DNA of 64,000 bases, taken from assembly GCA_039024635.1 (NCBI GenBank), contig JBCCQA010000015.1, positions 1 to 64,000 of the forward strand. Reading direction: 5' to 3'. Shown in pieces: positions 36,217-44,543 of the stretch. The DNA comes from Kuafuiihalomonas sp039024635 (GTDB taxonomy: Bacteria > Myxococcota > Kuafuiibacteriia > Kuafuiibacteriales > Kuafuiibacteriaceae). The translations under genes and the position numbers were made by a program. Position 1 is the first letter of the stretch. Every line of letters begins with the position of its first letter. The notes below the pieces were generated by a model. It was not told the DNA's origin and did not search any database. It was given only the letters and a program-made list of their open reading frames with translations.

Positions 36217-36270
36217 ATCGTCCCCTCGGCGTACCGTTCGGATGGGGCGCTCAGAGCCGATGGGATCTGC

Positions 36271-37170
36271 GTGGCGCTCTTCGGTCGGAAGCGAACTCCA
36301 GCCCCTCGCGCTCCGGCGCCGGCAAGGCCCGTTCCCGGCCGCTTCCGTCCCGAAGACCTGGAGAACAGAATCAAGCGCCTCTTCGAGGCCGAAGGCTACA
36401 ACCCGCCGATGCTCCCCACTTCCGCGTCCCAGATCTTGCTGATGGCCCAGCGGCCGGACGTGAGCATCGAGGATATCCACGGCGCCCTGGAGACCGACCC
36501 CATGATGGTCGCGGCCGTGCTGAAGCTAGTTCGATCTCCGATGTACGGCCGAGGCGACGTTCGATCCCTCAAGGACGCCTTGGTTCGGCTGGGCGTTGTG
36601 AGGATCCGGAACCTGGTGATGGAGGTCGCCATGAAGGGTCGGGTCTTCAAGGCCCCTGGGTATGCGGAGATCATGGAGTCGCTGCAGCGTCACGGACGCG
36701 CTGTGGCCCACCTGTCTCGCCTCGTCGCCCGCAAGGTGGACCGCGATCCCGACGTCGCCTTCCTCTGCGGCCTGCTCCACGACGTGGGCCTTATGGCGAT
36801 TTTGGCCGCGGTGGACGAGGACATTGACCTCGGAACACCCAGAGCCGCAACGCTGGTGCCCGCGGCCCGACGCTTTCACGCCGGCTGCTCGGCCCAGGTC
36901 GCTCTAGCCTGGGATCTGCCACCCTTGGTCCTTGAGGTCTTGGCCATCCATCACCAGCTTCGCACCAAGGGGGTAGGCATCCACCCCGTGGCCGCGACGG
37001 TGTCGGTCGCTGAAGCGCTGTCCTATCAACTGGGGCACGGCGTCGGCCTGGGCATGGACCCCATTGCCAAGGACGAAGTGGAGGTCGCGATCCGAGCCTT
37101 GGAACTAAGCGGCCCAGACCTTGACCAGCTCGCCCAAGACGGCCAGCAGCTCCTGGCCCAAATGGCCTAG
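36271..37170 (+). CDS. HDOD-domain signalling protein
   Basis: The 299-residue protein begins with a Pro/Ala/Arg-rich stretch (residues 1-30). An HDOD domain follows over about 45-245, with PTSASQILLMAQRPD, SPMYGRGDVRSLKDALVRLG and LLHDVGLMAILA. HDOD is a non-catalytic relative of HD phosphohydrolases and a common regulatory domain in bacteria with large signalling repertoires. No second output domain is attached. GTG start at 36271, 54 bases after ligA, so co-transcription is possible. Convergent with the cNMP-binding protein across the 133-bp repeat block. Confidence 0.88.
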   Translation: MALFGRKRTPAPRAPAPARPVPGRFRPEDLENRIKRLFEAEGYNPPMLPTSASQILLMAQRPDVSIEDIHGALETDPMMVAAVLKLVRSPMYGRGDVRSLKDALVRLGVVRIRNLVMEVAMKGRVFKAPGYAEIMESLQRHGRAVAHLSRLVARKVDRDPDVAFLCGLLHDVGLMAILAAVDEDIDLGTPRAATLVPAARRFHAGCSAQVALAWDLPPLVLEVLAIHHQLRTKGVGIHPVAATVSVAEALSYQLGHGVGLGMDPIAKDEVEVAIRALELSGPDLDQLAQDGQQLLAQMA

Positions 37171-37202
37171 TGAACCAACGCGGGCTTCCGGAAGCACACG
37201 GT

Positions 37203-37489
37203 CGCTGGGGCCGGGCCCCAAAGCTGCAAAGCCCGGAACCAGCACGTAGAGCTGGTTACGGCGCGCAGAGAACGAAGCGAAGTCGGGCGTGAGCCCGAGC
37301 TGAGCGAAGAGAGCGGAGATGGGTGGACCCAGCCTCGCTGGGGCCGGGCCCCAAAGCTGCAACGCCCGGAACCAGCACGTAGAGCTGGTTACGGCGCGCA
37401 GAGAACGAAGCGAAGTCGGGCGTGAGCCCGAGCTGAGCGAAGAGAGCGGAGATGGGTGGACCCAGCTTCGCTGGGGCCGGGCCCCAAAG
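37203..37489. repeat. 133-bp tandem repeat with internal hairpins between convergent genes
   Basis: Two full units (37203-37335 and 37336-37468) differ at only two bases, and a third begins and breaks off after 21 bases (37469-37489). Each full unit holds three hairpins: TGGGGCC/GGCCCCA around one G, AACCAGC/GCTGGTT around seven bases, and TCGGGC/GCCCGA around GTGA. The period is not a multiple of three, so the block is not a protein repeat. It fills the gap between two convergent genes and may end transcription from both sides, or be a mobile REP-like unit. Confidence 0.85.
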
Positions 37490-37491
37490 AC

Positions 37492-38787
37492 TCATACTAG
37501 GACGAGGTCGTCAGCGTCGAGCACGATGTCTTGGGAGCGGACGGCCTCCAGCTCTTCCAGTCGCCTTTCGGCCAGGGCGTCGAGGAGACGTCGCGCTTCC
37601 GGAACGAGCTCGGCTACGGCTTCGAAGTCCCGCCTCGGCAAGAAGAGGAGGTGTGAGCGGTCGACCGCGGTCACGGTGGCCATGGCGTGGTCACCTCGGA
37701 TGAGCGAAATCTCGCCGAAGACCTCGCCACTCTCGAGGTAGGCCACGACCACGGGCTCACCGTCGTCTTGGGTCGAGACCTCCATCTCTCCAGCCATCAC
37801 GACGTACAGACCGCTGCCCGGGTCACCCTCGCTGATGACGACCTGACCGGGCTCGACGACCCGAGCCTGGAAGGCGGACAAGATCTGCCGACGACGCTCG
37901 GTGGAGAAAGGCTCGAAGATGGGCGAAGTCGCAACCACGTTCTGCACCATTCGACGTCGAGCAAAGTGAGCCAGATCTTCGGTCAGGCTAGGATGACTGA
38001 TGGCCAAAGCCTCGATGTCGCTCCTGTGAATTTCGAAGAGCTCGGTGGCTTGATGGGTCCTCACCGTCGCGTTCCTCGGCTTGTCGATGAAGAGGGCCAT
38101 CTCTCCGAAGAAGGCTCCCGCGCCCAACCGGGCCCTGAGATGGCCCTGTTGCTCCACGTCGACTTCGCCTCGGACGATGACGAAGAGGGCGTCACCGCCA
38201 TCCCCTTCCTCGACCACCACTTCACCAGCGAGCAGCTTTCGAGTGGTCATGCGTGCAACGAGCTCCCGGAAGGCCGGAAGCTCCATCTCGCTGAAGAAGG
38301 GGAGCGCGCGGGGGGGCGGTGCCGCCAAGGGAGGGGGGGCCCCGTGCCCGAGCTCGATGGCCGCCTGCAGGGCGGCCTCCCGACCGTCGGTCTGTCGCAG
38401 GGGCTCCAAGTCCACCGTCCGGGCGGGGGGAATGGGGGGCGGAATCCTCGGTCGGGCCGAAAGCTCGCTTCCGCGACCCGCGGCATGGATCGCGTCCAGC
38501 AGATCGTCGAAGTCCTCACCCCCGAGCGCAATGGCGTCACGCACCATGGCAAGTGCGGTAAGAGGGTAGCCCGTCGCGTTCAGGGCCTCGGCACCCACCC
38601 GGAGAGTCTCGATGGCGGCTTCCGACTGTCCAAGCGCAGACAGAGAAAGGGCGAGCTTCGTCCGGGCCCGGTGATCGTGGGGATCGGCGTTGAGCGCGTC
38701 CCCAGCGTGGCGCAAGGCGTTCCAAAAGTCGCCGGAGCGCGCCGCGGTGTCGGCTTTCTCGTGGAGCTCTCGGGTCGTCGCAGCCAC
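37492..38787 (-). CDS. TPR protein with two cyclic-nucleotide-binding domains
   Basis: The 431-residue protein has an N-terminal TPR-like helical part (residues about 5-105), a Pro-rich linker, and two cNMP-binding beta-barrels (about 165-275 and 285-400). The first keeps the phosphate-binding cassette with its Arg (FGEMALFIDKPRNATV). The second reads FGEISLIRGDHAMATV and lacks that Arg, so only the first may bind nucleotide. No DNA-binding or catalytic domain is attached. GTG start. It diverges from an acetyltransferase gene and faces the 133-bp repeats at its 3' end. Confidence 0.88.
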   Translation of the reverse strand: MAATTRELHEKADTAARSGDFWNALRHAGDALNADPHDHRARTKLALSLSALGQSEAAIETLRVGAEALNATGYPLTALAMVRDAIALGGEDFDDLLDAIHAAGRGSELSARPRIPPPIPPARTVDLEPLRQTDGREAALQAAIELGHGAPPPLAAPPPRALPFFSEMELPAFRELVARMTTRKLLAGEVVVEEGDGGDALFVIVRGEVDVEQQGHLRARLGAGAFFGEMALFIDKPRNATVRTHQATELFEIHRSDIEALAISHPSLTEDLAHFARRRMVQNVVATSPIFEPFSTERRRQILSAFQARVVEPGQVVISEGDPGSGLYVVMAGEMEVSTQDDGEPVVVAYLESGEVFGEISLIRGDHAMATVTAVDRSHLLFLPRRDFEAVAELVPEARRLLDALAERRLEELEAVRSQDIVLDADDLVLV

Positions 38788-38864
38788 CGGCCGGAGCCTG
38801 ACATCGTCCGAGGGCCAGGGGTAGTGGCATTGATGGAGAGGCGGGAAGAGACTAGAGATTACGG

Positions 38865-39335
38865 GTGGATCTGAGGGATCCGGAGGATCGGGACGAAGGG
38901 GAGCTCCTGACCTTGTGGCGGGAGCTCATGGACCACCACGCCCGACTCGATCCCCGCTTCGAGCTGGGCAAGAGTGCTGACGCTCGATTTCGAGACTATC
39001 TCGACGTCGCCCGTGCTCGGGAGGACTACCGAGTCCGCGTGGCAGAGCTGAAGGGAGAAGTGGCCGGCTTCATCGTCGCCTGCGTGCTCCCGAACAGCCC
39101 GGTCTACGCCCATCGGTGGATAGGCTACATCAACGACCTGTGCGTCACCGAACGACATCGGGGACAGGGGGTCGGTCGAGCCTTGGTCGAAGACGCATCG
39201 AATTGGCTCCTCTCCTCCGGAGCCGATAGGGTCGAAGTGTACGTGGCACTGGCTAATGAACAGGCTCGCAGTTTTTGGCGCAGAATGGGGGCCGCCGAGT
39301 ACCTGGAACGCCTCGTACTTCTGGAGCAGGCTTGA
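38865..39335 (+). CDS. GNAT-family N-acetyltransferase
   Basis: This is a 156-residue acetyl-CoA-dependent transferase. The acetyl-CoA loop is RHRGQGVGRALVEDA, preceded by INDLCVTE, and followed by the FWRRMGA segment typical of the fold. The substrate cannot be read from the sequence. GTG start; no strong ribosome site was seen. The stop overlaps the TTG start of the next gene (TTGA), so the pair is probably co-expressed. It diverges from the cNMP-binding protein gene over 77 bases. Confidence 0.87.
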   Translation: MDLRDPEDRDEGELLTLWRELMDHHARLDPRFELGKSADARFRDYLDVARAREDYRVRVAELKGEVAGFIVACVLPNSPVYAHRWIGYINDLCVTERHRGQGVGRALVEDASNWLLSSGADRVEVYVALANEQARSFWRRMGAAEYLERLVLLEQA

Positions 39336-40273
39336 GCGAAGCGATCATCGAGAAGCTCGAGCGCTTCACACGCCTCGCCTTCCTCCGTCGGCGGCGGGCC
39401 CTTCGAGACGAAGAACGGGTCGAACTCGACGGCCTTCTGACCCGATTGAGCGAGACCGTCGAAGGCTTTCATCCGCCGAGTCGACGTCGCCGCGTATCCG
39501 AGGCCGTAACAGGCTCATCCTCTGAGCGTCCGGCCCCGGATGAGCCCGCCCAAGACAATGACCCCTTCGAGGAGAAGACCGACCCGCTGAGCCAATCTAC
39601 GGGTTCGGGCGAGGACCTTCCGCCCAACGTCCAGTCCGTCGACCTCAGCCATCGGCGCTCGAAATACACGCCGATGAAGCAGGCCGTCTTCTTGGAGGAC
39701 TACTACGGTGCCGACTTCGTTCCCGACCAGACGGGGGAGCTTCCCAAGGTCATCGTCGACGCCGAAGGCCAGCCGATGCCGGCTACGGGCGACATTCAGT
39801 GGTTTCTTCGAACCGGCTCCTTGGAGCCCGCACAAGAGAAGCCGAACGGGTCGGCCTCACCCCTACCCTCGACGAAGGAGGCACCGGCCCCCAGGGCGCC
39901 ATCGGCCGTGGCCGAGACCCCCGGGCGCCGGCAAGCGGCCATCGTCCACTTGAAGGCTGGCGGTACCCTTCGTGGACGCCCCCAGTCGTGGCCGCCCGGA
40001 GAAGCGCTGGAACTCGAGAGTCCCCAAGGGACCCGGAGCATCACGAGGGACGAGGTCCTGGCCATCTTCGCGACCGGAGCCGAGGCCGTGAGCTTGGGCC
40101 CCGAGCTCGGGGTGGCGGTGACCTTGGCCAACGACAAAGTCCTGGAGGGACGAACCCGGGACTACGTCAAAGGAGCCCAGGCCTTCACGCTGGTGCCCGA
40201 ACCGCGGAGGCCAGGTGTAGACGTGGTTTGGATTCCGGCCCACGCCGTCAAGGCGATCAACCGGACGAAGTGA
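39332..40273 (+). CDS. Unknown protein with a two-domain layout
   Basis: The 313-residue soluble product has a basic helical N-terminus (FTRLAFLRRRRALRD). A long low-complexity Pro/Ser/Glu stretch (about 45-205) contains a short ordered motif (YTPMKQAVFLEDYYGADF). A beta-rich C-terminal domain (about 210-310) starts VHLKAGGTLRGRP and resembles two copies of a small strand unit. It looks like a linker-plus-reader regulatory protein, but no named family was recognised. The TTG at 39332 fits by a 4-base overlap with the acetyltransferase stop and GGAGCAGG upstream. A strong hairpin follows the stop. Confidence 0.7.
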   Translation: MSEAIIEKLERFTRLAFLRRRRALRDEERVELDGLLTRLSETVEGFHPPSRRRRVSEAVTGSSSERPAPDEPAQDNDPFEEKTDPLSQSTGSGEDLPPNVQSVDLSHRRSKYTPMKQAVFLEDYYGADFVPDQTGELPKVIVDAEGQPMPATGDIQWFLRTGSLEPAQEKPNGSASPLPSTKEAPAPRAPSAVAETPGRRQAAIVHLKAGGTLRGRPQSWPPGEALELESPQGTRSITRDEVLAIFATGAEAVSLGPELGVAVTLANDKVLEGRTRDYVKGAQAFTLVPEPRRPGVDVVWIPAHAVKAINRTK

Positions 40274-40308
40274 AGAGGGGAAGCCGCGAGGGCTTCGGCT
40301 TCCCCTCT
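40274..40308. terminator. Bidirectional hairpin between convergent genes
   Basis: AGAGGGGAAGCCG (40274-40286) and CGGCTTCCCCTCT (40296-40308) form a perfect 13-bp stem with a 9-base loop, starting at the base after the upstream stop and ending five bases before the LuxR-type gene's stop. There is no T tract, so it would act as a two-way end only with help, or protect 3' ends. Confidence 0.7.
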
Positions 40309-40313
40309 GGGGG

Positions 40314-40994
40314 TCAGGGCATGACGAGGCCGGTACGAATGGCGAGAAGAACGGCGTCGGCGACGTTGCTGGCGCCGAGCTTCTTGAACAGCCGAGCTCG
40401 ATGGGCTTCGACCGTCTTCACGCTGATGGAGAGGCGCTCCCCGATGGCCTGGTTGCTGTGGCCGTTGGCCATCAGCTCCAACACCTCTTTCTCACGGGCG
40501 GTGATCTGAACCGCGGCCCGCTCGCGCTCCGTGGCTACGCCCGAGACATAGGTACGACCCTCTCCCTCCGCTTGGAGGGCGAACACTAGGTCGGCCACGT
40601 AGGGCTGCTTGATGACCACGCCGTTCGCGCCGGCTTCGGTCAGGCTTCGCACGAAGCCTTCGTCGCCCCGCGCCGTGATGGCCGTGATCTTCACGTCGGG
40701 TCCCGCCTGACGCAGCGCGCGCATGGCTTCGACCCCATCTCGACCCGCCGGCAGGGCGTCGATGTCGACCATGACGTAGCGGGCGCCGAGGCTTCGAACT
40801 TCGTTCGGATCCGCCTGAACCGACTCGTTCAAGTGCAGACGCATGGAGCGTTTCCGCAGCCAATGCTCCAACTGCGGGGGGACCCTGGGGGCGTAGATCA
40901 GGACAAGCTCCTGAACCGGCGCCTCGCCGGGCTGGGGATGATTCATCGGTGCGACGTTTCCTGGATGATTAATCATGGGACTACCCTCGGTCAT
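40314..40994 (-). CDS. LuxR-type response regulator with an atypical receiver
   Basis: The 226-residue protein has a receiver-like domain (about 28-150) and a LuxR-type helix-turn-helix (ITAREKEVLELMANGHSNQAIGERLS, then VKTVEAHRARLFKKLG). The receiver keeps a likely phospho-Asp region (YVMVDIDAL), the ITAR segment and the Lys of VVIKQP. The acidic pair normally near the N-terminus is missing (LVLIYAPRV), so it may not be phosphorylated in the usual way. The ATG at 40994 has AGGAGG at ideal spacing. No kinase adjoins it. Confidence 0.88.
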   Translation of the reverse strand: MTEGSPMINHPGNVAPMNHPQPGEAPVQELVLIYAPRVPPQLEHWLRKRSMRLHLNESVQADPNEVRSLGARYVMVDIDALPAGRDGVEAMRALRQAGPDVKITAITARGDEGFVRSLTEAGANGVVIKQPYVADLVFALQAEGEGRTYVSGVATERERAAVQITAREKEVLELMANGHSNQAIGERLSISVKTVEAHRARLFKKLGASNVADAVLLAIRTGLVMP

Positions 40995-41161
40995 GTGTGC
41001 CTCCTAGTTCGGGTTTGATCCAAGAACCTCAGAGGACTACGGTTTATTTCTTAATCGTTTCGCCCCTTAAGGGCATCCAAAATCTAGGCTTCCTGGCGCC
41101 GATTTCACCGAAGGCCGATTGTGAATTCGGCCACAAATCGCGGGTTCCCGATAGGTTTTCG
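40995..41161. promoter_or_regulatory. AT-richer upstream region of the LuxR-type gene
   Basis: These 167 bases are among the least GC-rich in the window and carry symmetric sites. CCCTTAAGGG (41064-41073) is a perfect palindrome, and GGCCGA and TCGGCC (about 41116-41135) form a further inverted repeat. The region also follows the stop of the thioredoxin gene, so it must hold the regulator's promoter, though no clear -35/-10 pair was picked out. Confidence 0.4.
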
Positions 41162-41698
41162 TCAAGGATCCGTTTGCAGCGCGTCCTGGATCTGCTGCTC
41201 GAGACGGCCAAACTGCGGGACTCCCCTATATGAGGTGATGACCCGACCATCCCGTCCGACCAGATAGGTCGTCGGGAAGGTGTGAACCCCATAGCGCGCC
41301 GCGATGGCGCCCGACTCGTCGACCAAGCTTGGAAACTCGATCCCTCTCGTCTTCAGAAAGCGCCGGACCCGGGCAGGCTGACCGGGCTCCTGGTTCACGC
41401 CGAGAATCCGCAGGCCTTGGCTTTCGTACCGAGCATGAAGCGCCTGAAGGTGGGGCATGGCAGCGACGCAGGGCGGGCACCAAGTGGCCCAAAAATCCAA
41501 GAGGACCACTTCTTGGCCCAGGTCGTCGCTGCTCACGGTCTCGCCTGCCAAGGTCTGCCCCTGGAAGGGCGGCGCGAGCTCGCCAGCGCTCGGAGGCTCG
41601 GGCCCAAGGGCGAGACCGACGATTTGGGCCGCCACCGTGAAGAAGGCGGCGCCCATCAAAGCCGACAAAGCGGCACCGGTTCCCCAGCGCAGACGCAT
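41162..41698 (-). CDS. Membrane-anchored TlpA/ResA-type thioredoxin
   Basis: This 178-residue protein has an N-terminal membrane anchor (residues about 8-31) and a thioredoxin fold outside the cytoplasm. The redox site is W73-C74-P-P-C77 in FWATWCPPC, with the cis-Pro region FPTTYLVG later. TlpA/ResA proteins reduce disulfides in apo-cytochromes or copper-site proteins. No cytochrome maturation gene lies nearby, so the client is unknown. ATG at 41698 chosen; a GTG one codon upstream and a TTG at 41725 are alternatives. It diverges from recC. Confidence 0.88.
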   Translation of the reverse strand: MRLRWGTGAALSALMGAAFFTVAAQIVGLALGPEPPSAGELAPPFQGQTLAGETVSSDDLGQEVVLLDFWATWCPPCVAAMPHLQALHARYESQGLRILGVNQEPGQPARVRRFLKTRGIEFPSLVDESGAIAARYGVHTFPTTYLVGRDGRVITSYRGVPQFGRLEQQIQDALQTDP

Positions 41699-41729
41699 CA
41701 CGGATTGAATACGTCGAGGGCTCAACTCG

Positions 41730-41740
41730 GTTACCGTAAC
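41730..41740. promoter_or_regulatory. GTTAC-C-GTAAC palindrome between thioredoxin and recC
   Basis: A perfect 5+1+5 inverted repeat lies in the 46-base gap between the divergent tlpA-like gene and recC, four bases before the recC GTG. Its position would allow a repressor to block both sides. The site does not match the SOS box by eye. Confidence 0.4.
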
Positions 41741-41744
41741 TGAC

Positions 41745-44543
41745 GTGCTCCGCCTGACCTACGGCCAAGACTGGGGGCATTTGGTGGATGCCTGGTGGCC
41801 CAGTCTGGCTCAGGTCGATCCTTTCGAACCGGTCGACATTCTGCTGCCCCAGGCCTCGGCTGGGCGGTGGCTTCGGCTCTGGGTTGCGGAACGGCGGGGA
41901 ATGGCCAGCCACTGGCGGACCCGAACCCTCGACGCCTGGGCGAAGGAGACGGTCCCCGAGCTGCTCACGCGGGCGAGGCTTCGCGATCACTTCGTGGAGT
42001 CGATGGCACGGGGGGAAGGGCCGGACCCGGTGCAGCGCTGGCTGGACTCGGCCCGCACGGAGCTGGACCGCCAGCGTCGTTGGGTCCAACTCGGGGCGCG
42101 CCTCGCAGATGGATTGATCGACGTCTGGAGCGAGCTCTCCGCCCCCGAGCTCACACCTGAGCTATCGCGATGGGTGGGGGAGGTACTCGAAGCCGGCGGG
42201 CGATGGACCCTGAGCCAGGCCCTCGAGCGGGGGGCCTTTCGCTCGGGCGCAGGGGCAGGCCCTCTCCATGTCTTGGATGCGATTCCGCCTCGGCGAGGCT
42301 GGGCGGCGGCGATCGCGCAGGCGGCGCAGCTTCGACCCGTCCACGTTCTGGCCTCTAACCCCTGCGTGGAGTTCTGGGAGGACCTGCCGTCAGCCCGACG
42401 GGGACCCTCCTCCGTTCAGGGCGAACTCGCGCTCGAAGGCCCCGAAGAAAACCCCCTTCTCGTCGCTTGGGGTCAGCACGGTCGCCCCTTGGTGCGTGAC
42501 CTCGACTTCGCGAGCGCCGGCGACTTCGAGCCCTGCTTCCGGCTGCCGGACTCGGAAGGCGCGCTTCATCAAGTGCAAAAGGAGGTCCTGGCTCGCCGGG
42601 CCTCGAAGCCGCGGCCGTCCGACTCCAGTCTGCAGCTCTCGGTCTTCCCGAGCCAAGACGAAGAGGTTCGTTGGGTGGCGGAGGAGATCCGCCAGCGCCT
42701 CGCCGAGGGTCGAGAGAGCTTCGAGCTCGGCGTCGCCCTCGCCGGCGATGACGGCGCCTTTCGAGAGGGACTGGAAGGCGCCTTGCAAGGCGTGCCCATA
42801 CACCACCTCGACCGTCGGGTGCTGGACAGGAGTGCGGTCTTCGATGCCGCCCGCCGCCTCTGGAGCCTCACGACAACCGCGATTGGTGCCGAGCTTCAGG
42901 ATCTCTTGGCCCACCCCAACTTCGAGGTCCCGCTGGACGAAAGGGAGCGCGAGCTCGCCGCCGGATGGATTGAGTCAGCCGGACTTCTGGAAGGGCTGGA
43001 GGGTCCCCTGGGGTGGGGCGCAGGGTTGGGACGTCTGGCCCGCGGCCTCCTCGCGGACGGGACCGAGCGCGGCCAGCCCGTTCCCACCACCGAGCCCGAT
43101 GGAGTGGCGCGCTTCATCGGCTTCCTTCGAAGACTGGGCCGGGCCCTCCCATCGGCCCGACGTCGCGCCGATCGACGAAGCTGGATGATTCACTTTCATG
43201 GCCTCGCCACCCACTTCATCAAGGTTCATGACGAAGGAGACGAACGGGAGCTCGGCCTTCTTCTAGGTCTTGTTTCCGAGCGGCCCGACCCAGGGGCCCC
43301 AGTTTGGAGTCACGACATGGCCTGGAACCTGGTGGAGGAAGAGATGAGCACGCTTCGCCGACCCGAAGGGCCGAGCGCAGGCGTAGCAGTGGGCCGCCTG
43401 CAGACCATGGCCCGGCGCCCCGCCCGGTTCTGCTGGGTGGTCCAGCTCGACGACCGCCACTTCCCGAGGCGGAACCGCCCTCGACCCCTCGGACTTCCGA
43501 GCCGAGACCTCGGAGACGAGGACCGCTTCTCACTTCTGCTTCGACTCATGAACACCCGGGACGCCCTGTCTCTGAGCTGGGCGGGCGGCCCGGACGGAGA
43601 GCGCGGCAGCGCCGCGGTGGCCGAGCTGGGCGGCCCCGAGGCTCGGACCCCTAGTCCCCCCGAACGGGTCCCGCCCCTCCGCACACCCTCGATACCGGAG
43701 AGCTCGCCCGCGCCGGTCCGCAGCCTACGACCCAGGGACCTGGTGGACTTCCTTCTCGACCCCTTCGAAGCCTGGCTCAGGGTCCTTCATGGCCCGCCGC
43801 GCCGCCCTTCGACCCGGCTTCAGGCCGCCTTGGACCTCGACCTGTCGCAGCAGCGCCTTCAGCTCGAGCGCATGCTGGCCGAGCTCTGGCCCGACGATGC
43901 GCCTCGCGCTTTCGCCCTCGAGCAGCTCTCCCCAAGCGAGCTTCCACCCTCGCCCCTAGCCGAGGCCAGTCGAGACCGGCTCACCGACACCTTGAAGGCT
44001 TGGCAAGATCACCTGCACGCTGAGGGCCTCCCCCTGGGCCGCCTCCAGCGGCGAGCCACGCCCAACTACGACTTCGAGGACTTTGAGCTCGTGAGCAGCC
44101 CAATCTGGGTGGTGGAAGAGGCTCGTTGGTGCCGCGTCACGGCAGCAGCCGGTCGAGCCAGTTGGGACCGATCGCGGGCGGAGACTTTCGTCCATCACGC
44201 CTTGGCCAATGCAACGTCGGAACGAAGCACGCTCCACCTGGCGGTGGACGAGGACGGTGTGCGGCGCCTGGAGCTGGCCCCCTGGAGTCCGGACGAAGCC
44301 CAAGCCTGGTTAAAGAGCCTGGGAAGGGAGCTGACGCGAGAGGCCCAAGCATTTCACCTCCCCATGGACTCGGCCTGGGCCCTCTGGGAGGCCCGATCCC
44401 AACCCGAGGAAGAGCGGAGGCGACTGTGGTCTCGGCTTCGACTTCGTTCCGATCCACGGCCTGGTCTGGTCTTGCCCTCGCTCGAAGAGGCCGAGGCCCG
44501 TGTTCGGCGAAGACTGGGGGAGGTGGCCGAAAGATGCCTATGA
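41745..44543 (+). CDS. recC: Exodeoxyribonuclease V subunit gamma (RecC)
   Basis: This is the 932-residue Chi-scanning subunit of RecBCD, made of inactivated helicase domains. The landmarks are the LPQASAGRWLRLWVAERRG start, LASNPCVEFWEDL in the middle, an IHHLDRRVLDRSAVFDAARRLW stretch and a helicase-like region with GRLQTMARRPARFCWVVQLDD. At 932 residues it is shorter than the E. coli chain (about 1,120). The GTG start fits the family N-terminus. Its stop overlaps recB (ATGA), in the order C-B-D. Confidence 0.92.
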   Translation: MLRLTYGQDWGHLVDAWWPSLAQVDPFEPVDILLPQASAGRWLRLWVAERRGMASHWRTRTLDAWAKETVPELLTRARLRDHFVESMARGEGPDPVQRWLDSARTELDRQRRWVQLGARLADGLIDVWSELSAPELTPELSRWVGEVLEAGGRWTLSQALERGAFRSGAGAGPLHVLDAIPPRRGWAAAIAQAAQLRPVHVLASNPCVEFWEDLPSARRGPSSVQGELALEGPEENPLLVAWGQHGRPLVRDLDFASAGDFEPCFRLPDSEGALHQVQKEVLARRASKPRPSDSSLQLSVFPSQDEEVRWVAEEIRQRLAEGRESFELGVALAGDDGAFREGLEGALQGVPIHHLDRRVLDRSAVFDAARRLWSLTTTAIGAELQDLLAHPNFEVPLDERERELAAGWIESAGLLEGLEGPLGWGAGLGRLARGLLADGTERGQPVPTTEPDGVARFIGFLRRLGRALPSARRRADRRSWMIHFHGLATHFIKVHDEGDERELGLLLGLVSERPDPGAPVWSHDMAWNLVEEEMSTLRRPEGPSAGVAVGRLQTMARRPARFCWVVQLDDRHFPRRNRPRPLGLPSRDLGDEDRFSLLLRLMNTRDALSLSWAGGPDGERGSAAVAELGGPEARTPSPPERVPPLRTPSIPESSPAPVRSLRPRDLVDFLLDPFEAWLRVLHGPPRRPSTRLQAALDLDLSQQRLQLERMLAELWPDDAPRAFALEQLSPSELPPSPLAEASRDRLTDTLKAWQDHLHAEGLPLGRLQRRATPNYDFEDFELVSSPIWVVEEARWCRVTAAAGRASWDRSRAETFVHHALANATSERSTLHLAVDEDGVRRLELAPWSPDEAQAWLKSLGRELTREAQAFHLPMDSAWALWEARSQPEEERRRLWSRLRLRSDPRPGLVLPSLEEAEARVRRRLGEVAERCL

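Noticed and set aside
37203..37489. CRISPR array
   Set aside because: Units are 133 bp, contiguous, without spacers, and only two complete copies exist.
37105..37495. Minus-strand frames over the 133-bp repeats with similar products
   Set aside because: The similar words come from the DNA repeat. The 133-base period shifts the frame each time, and there is no ribosome site.
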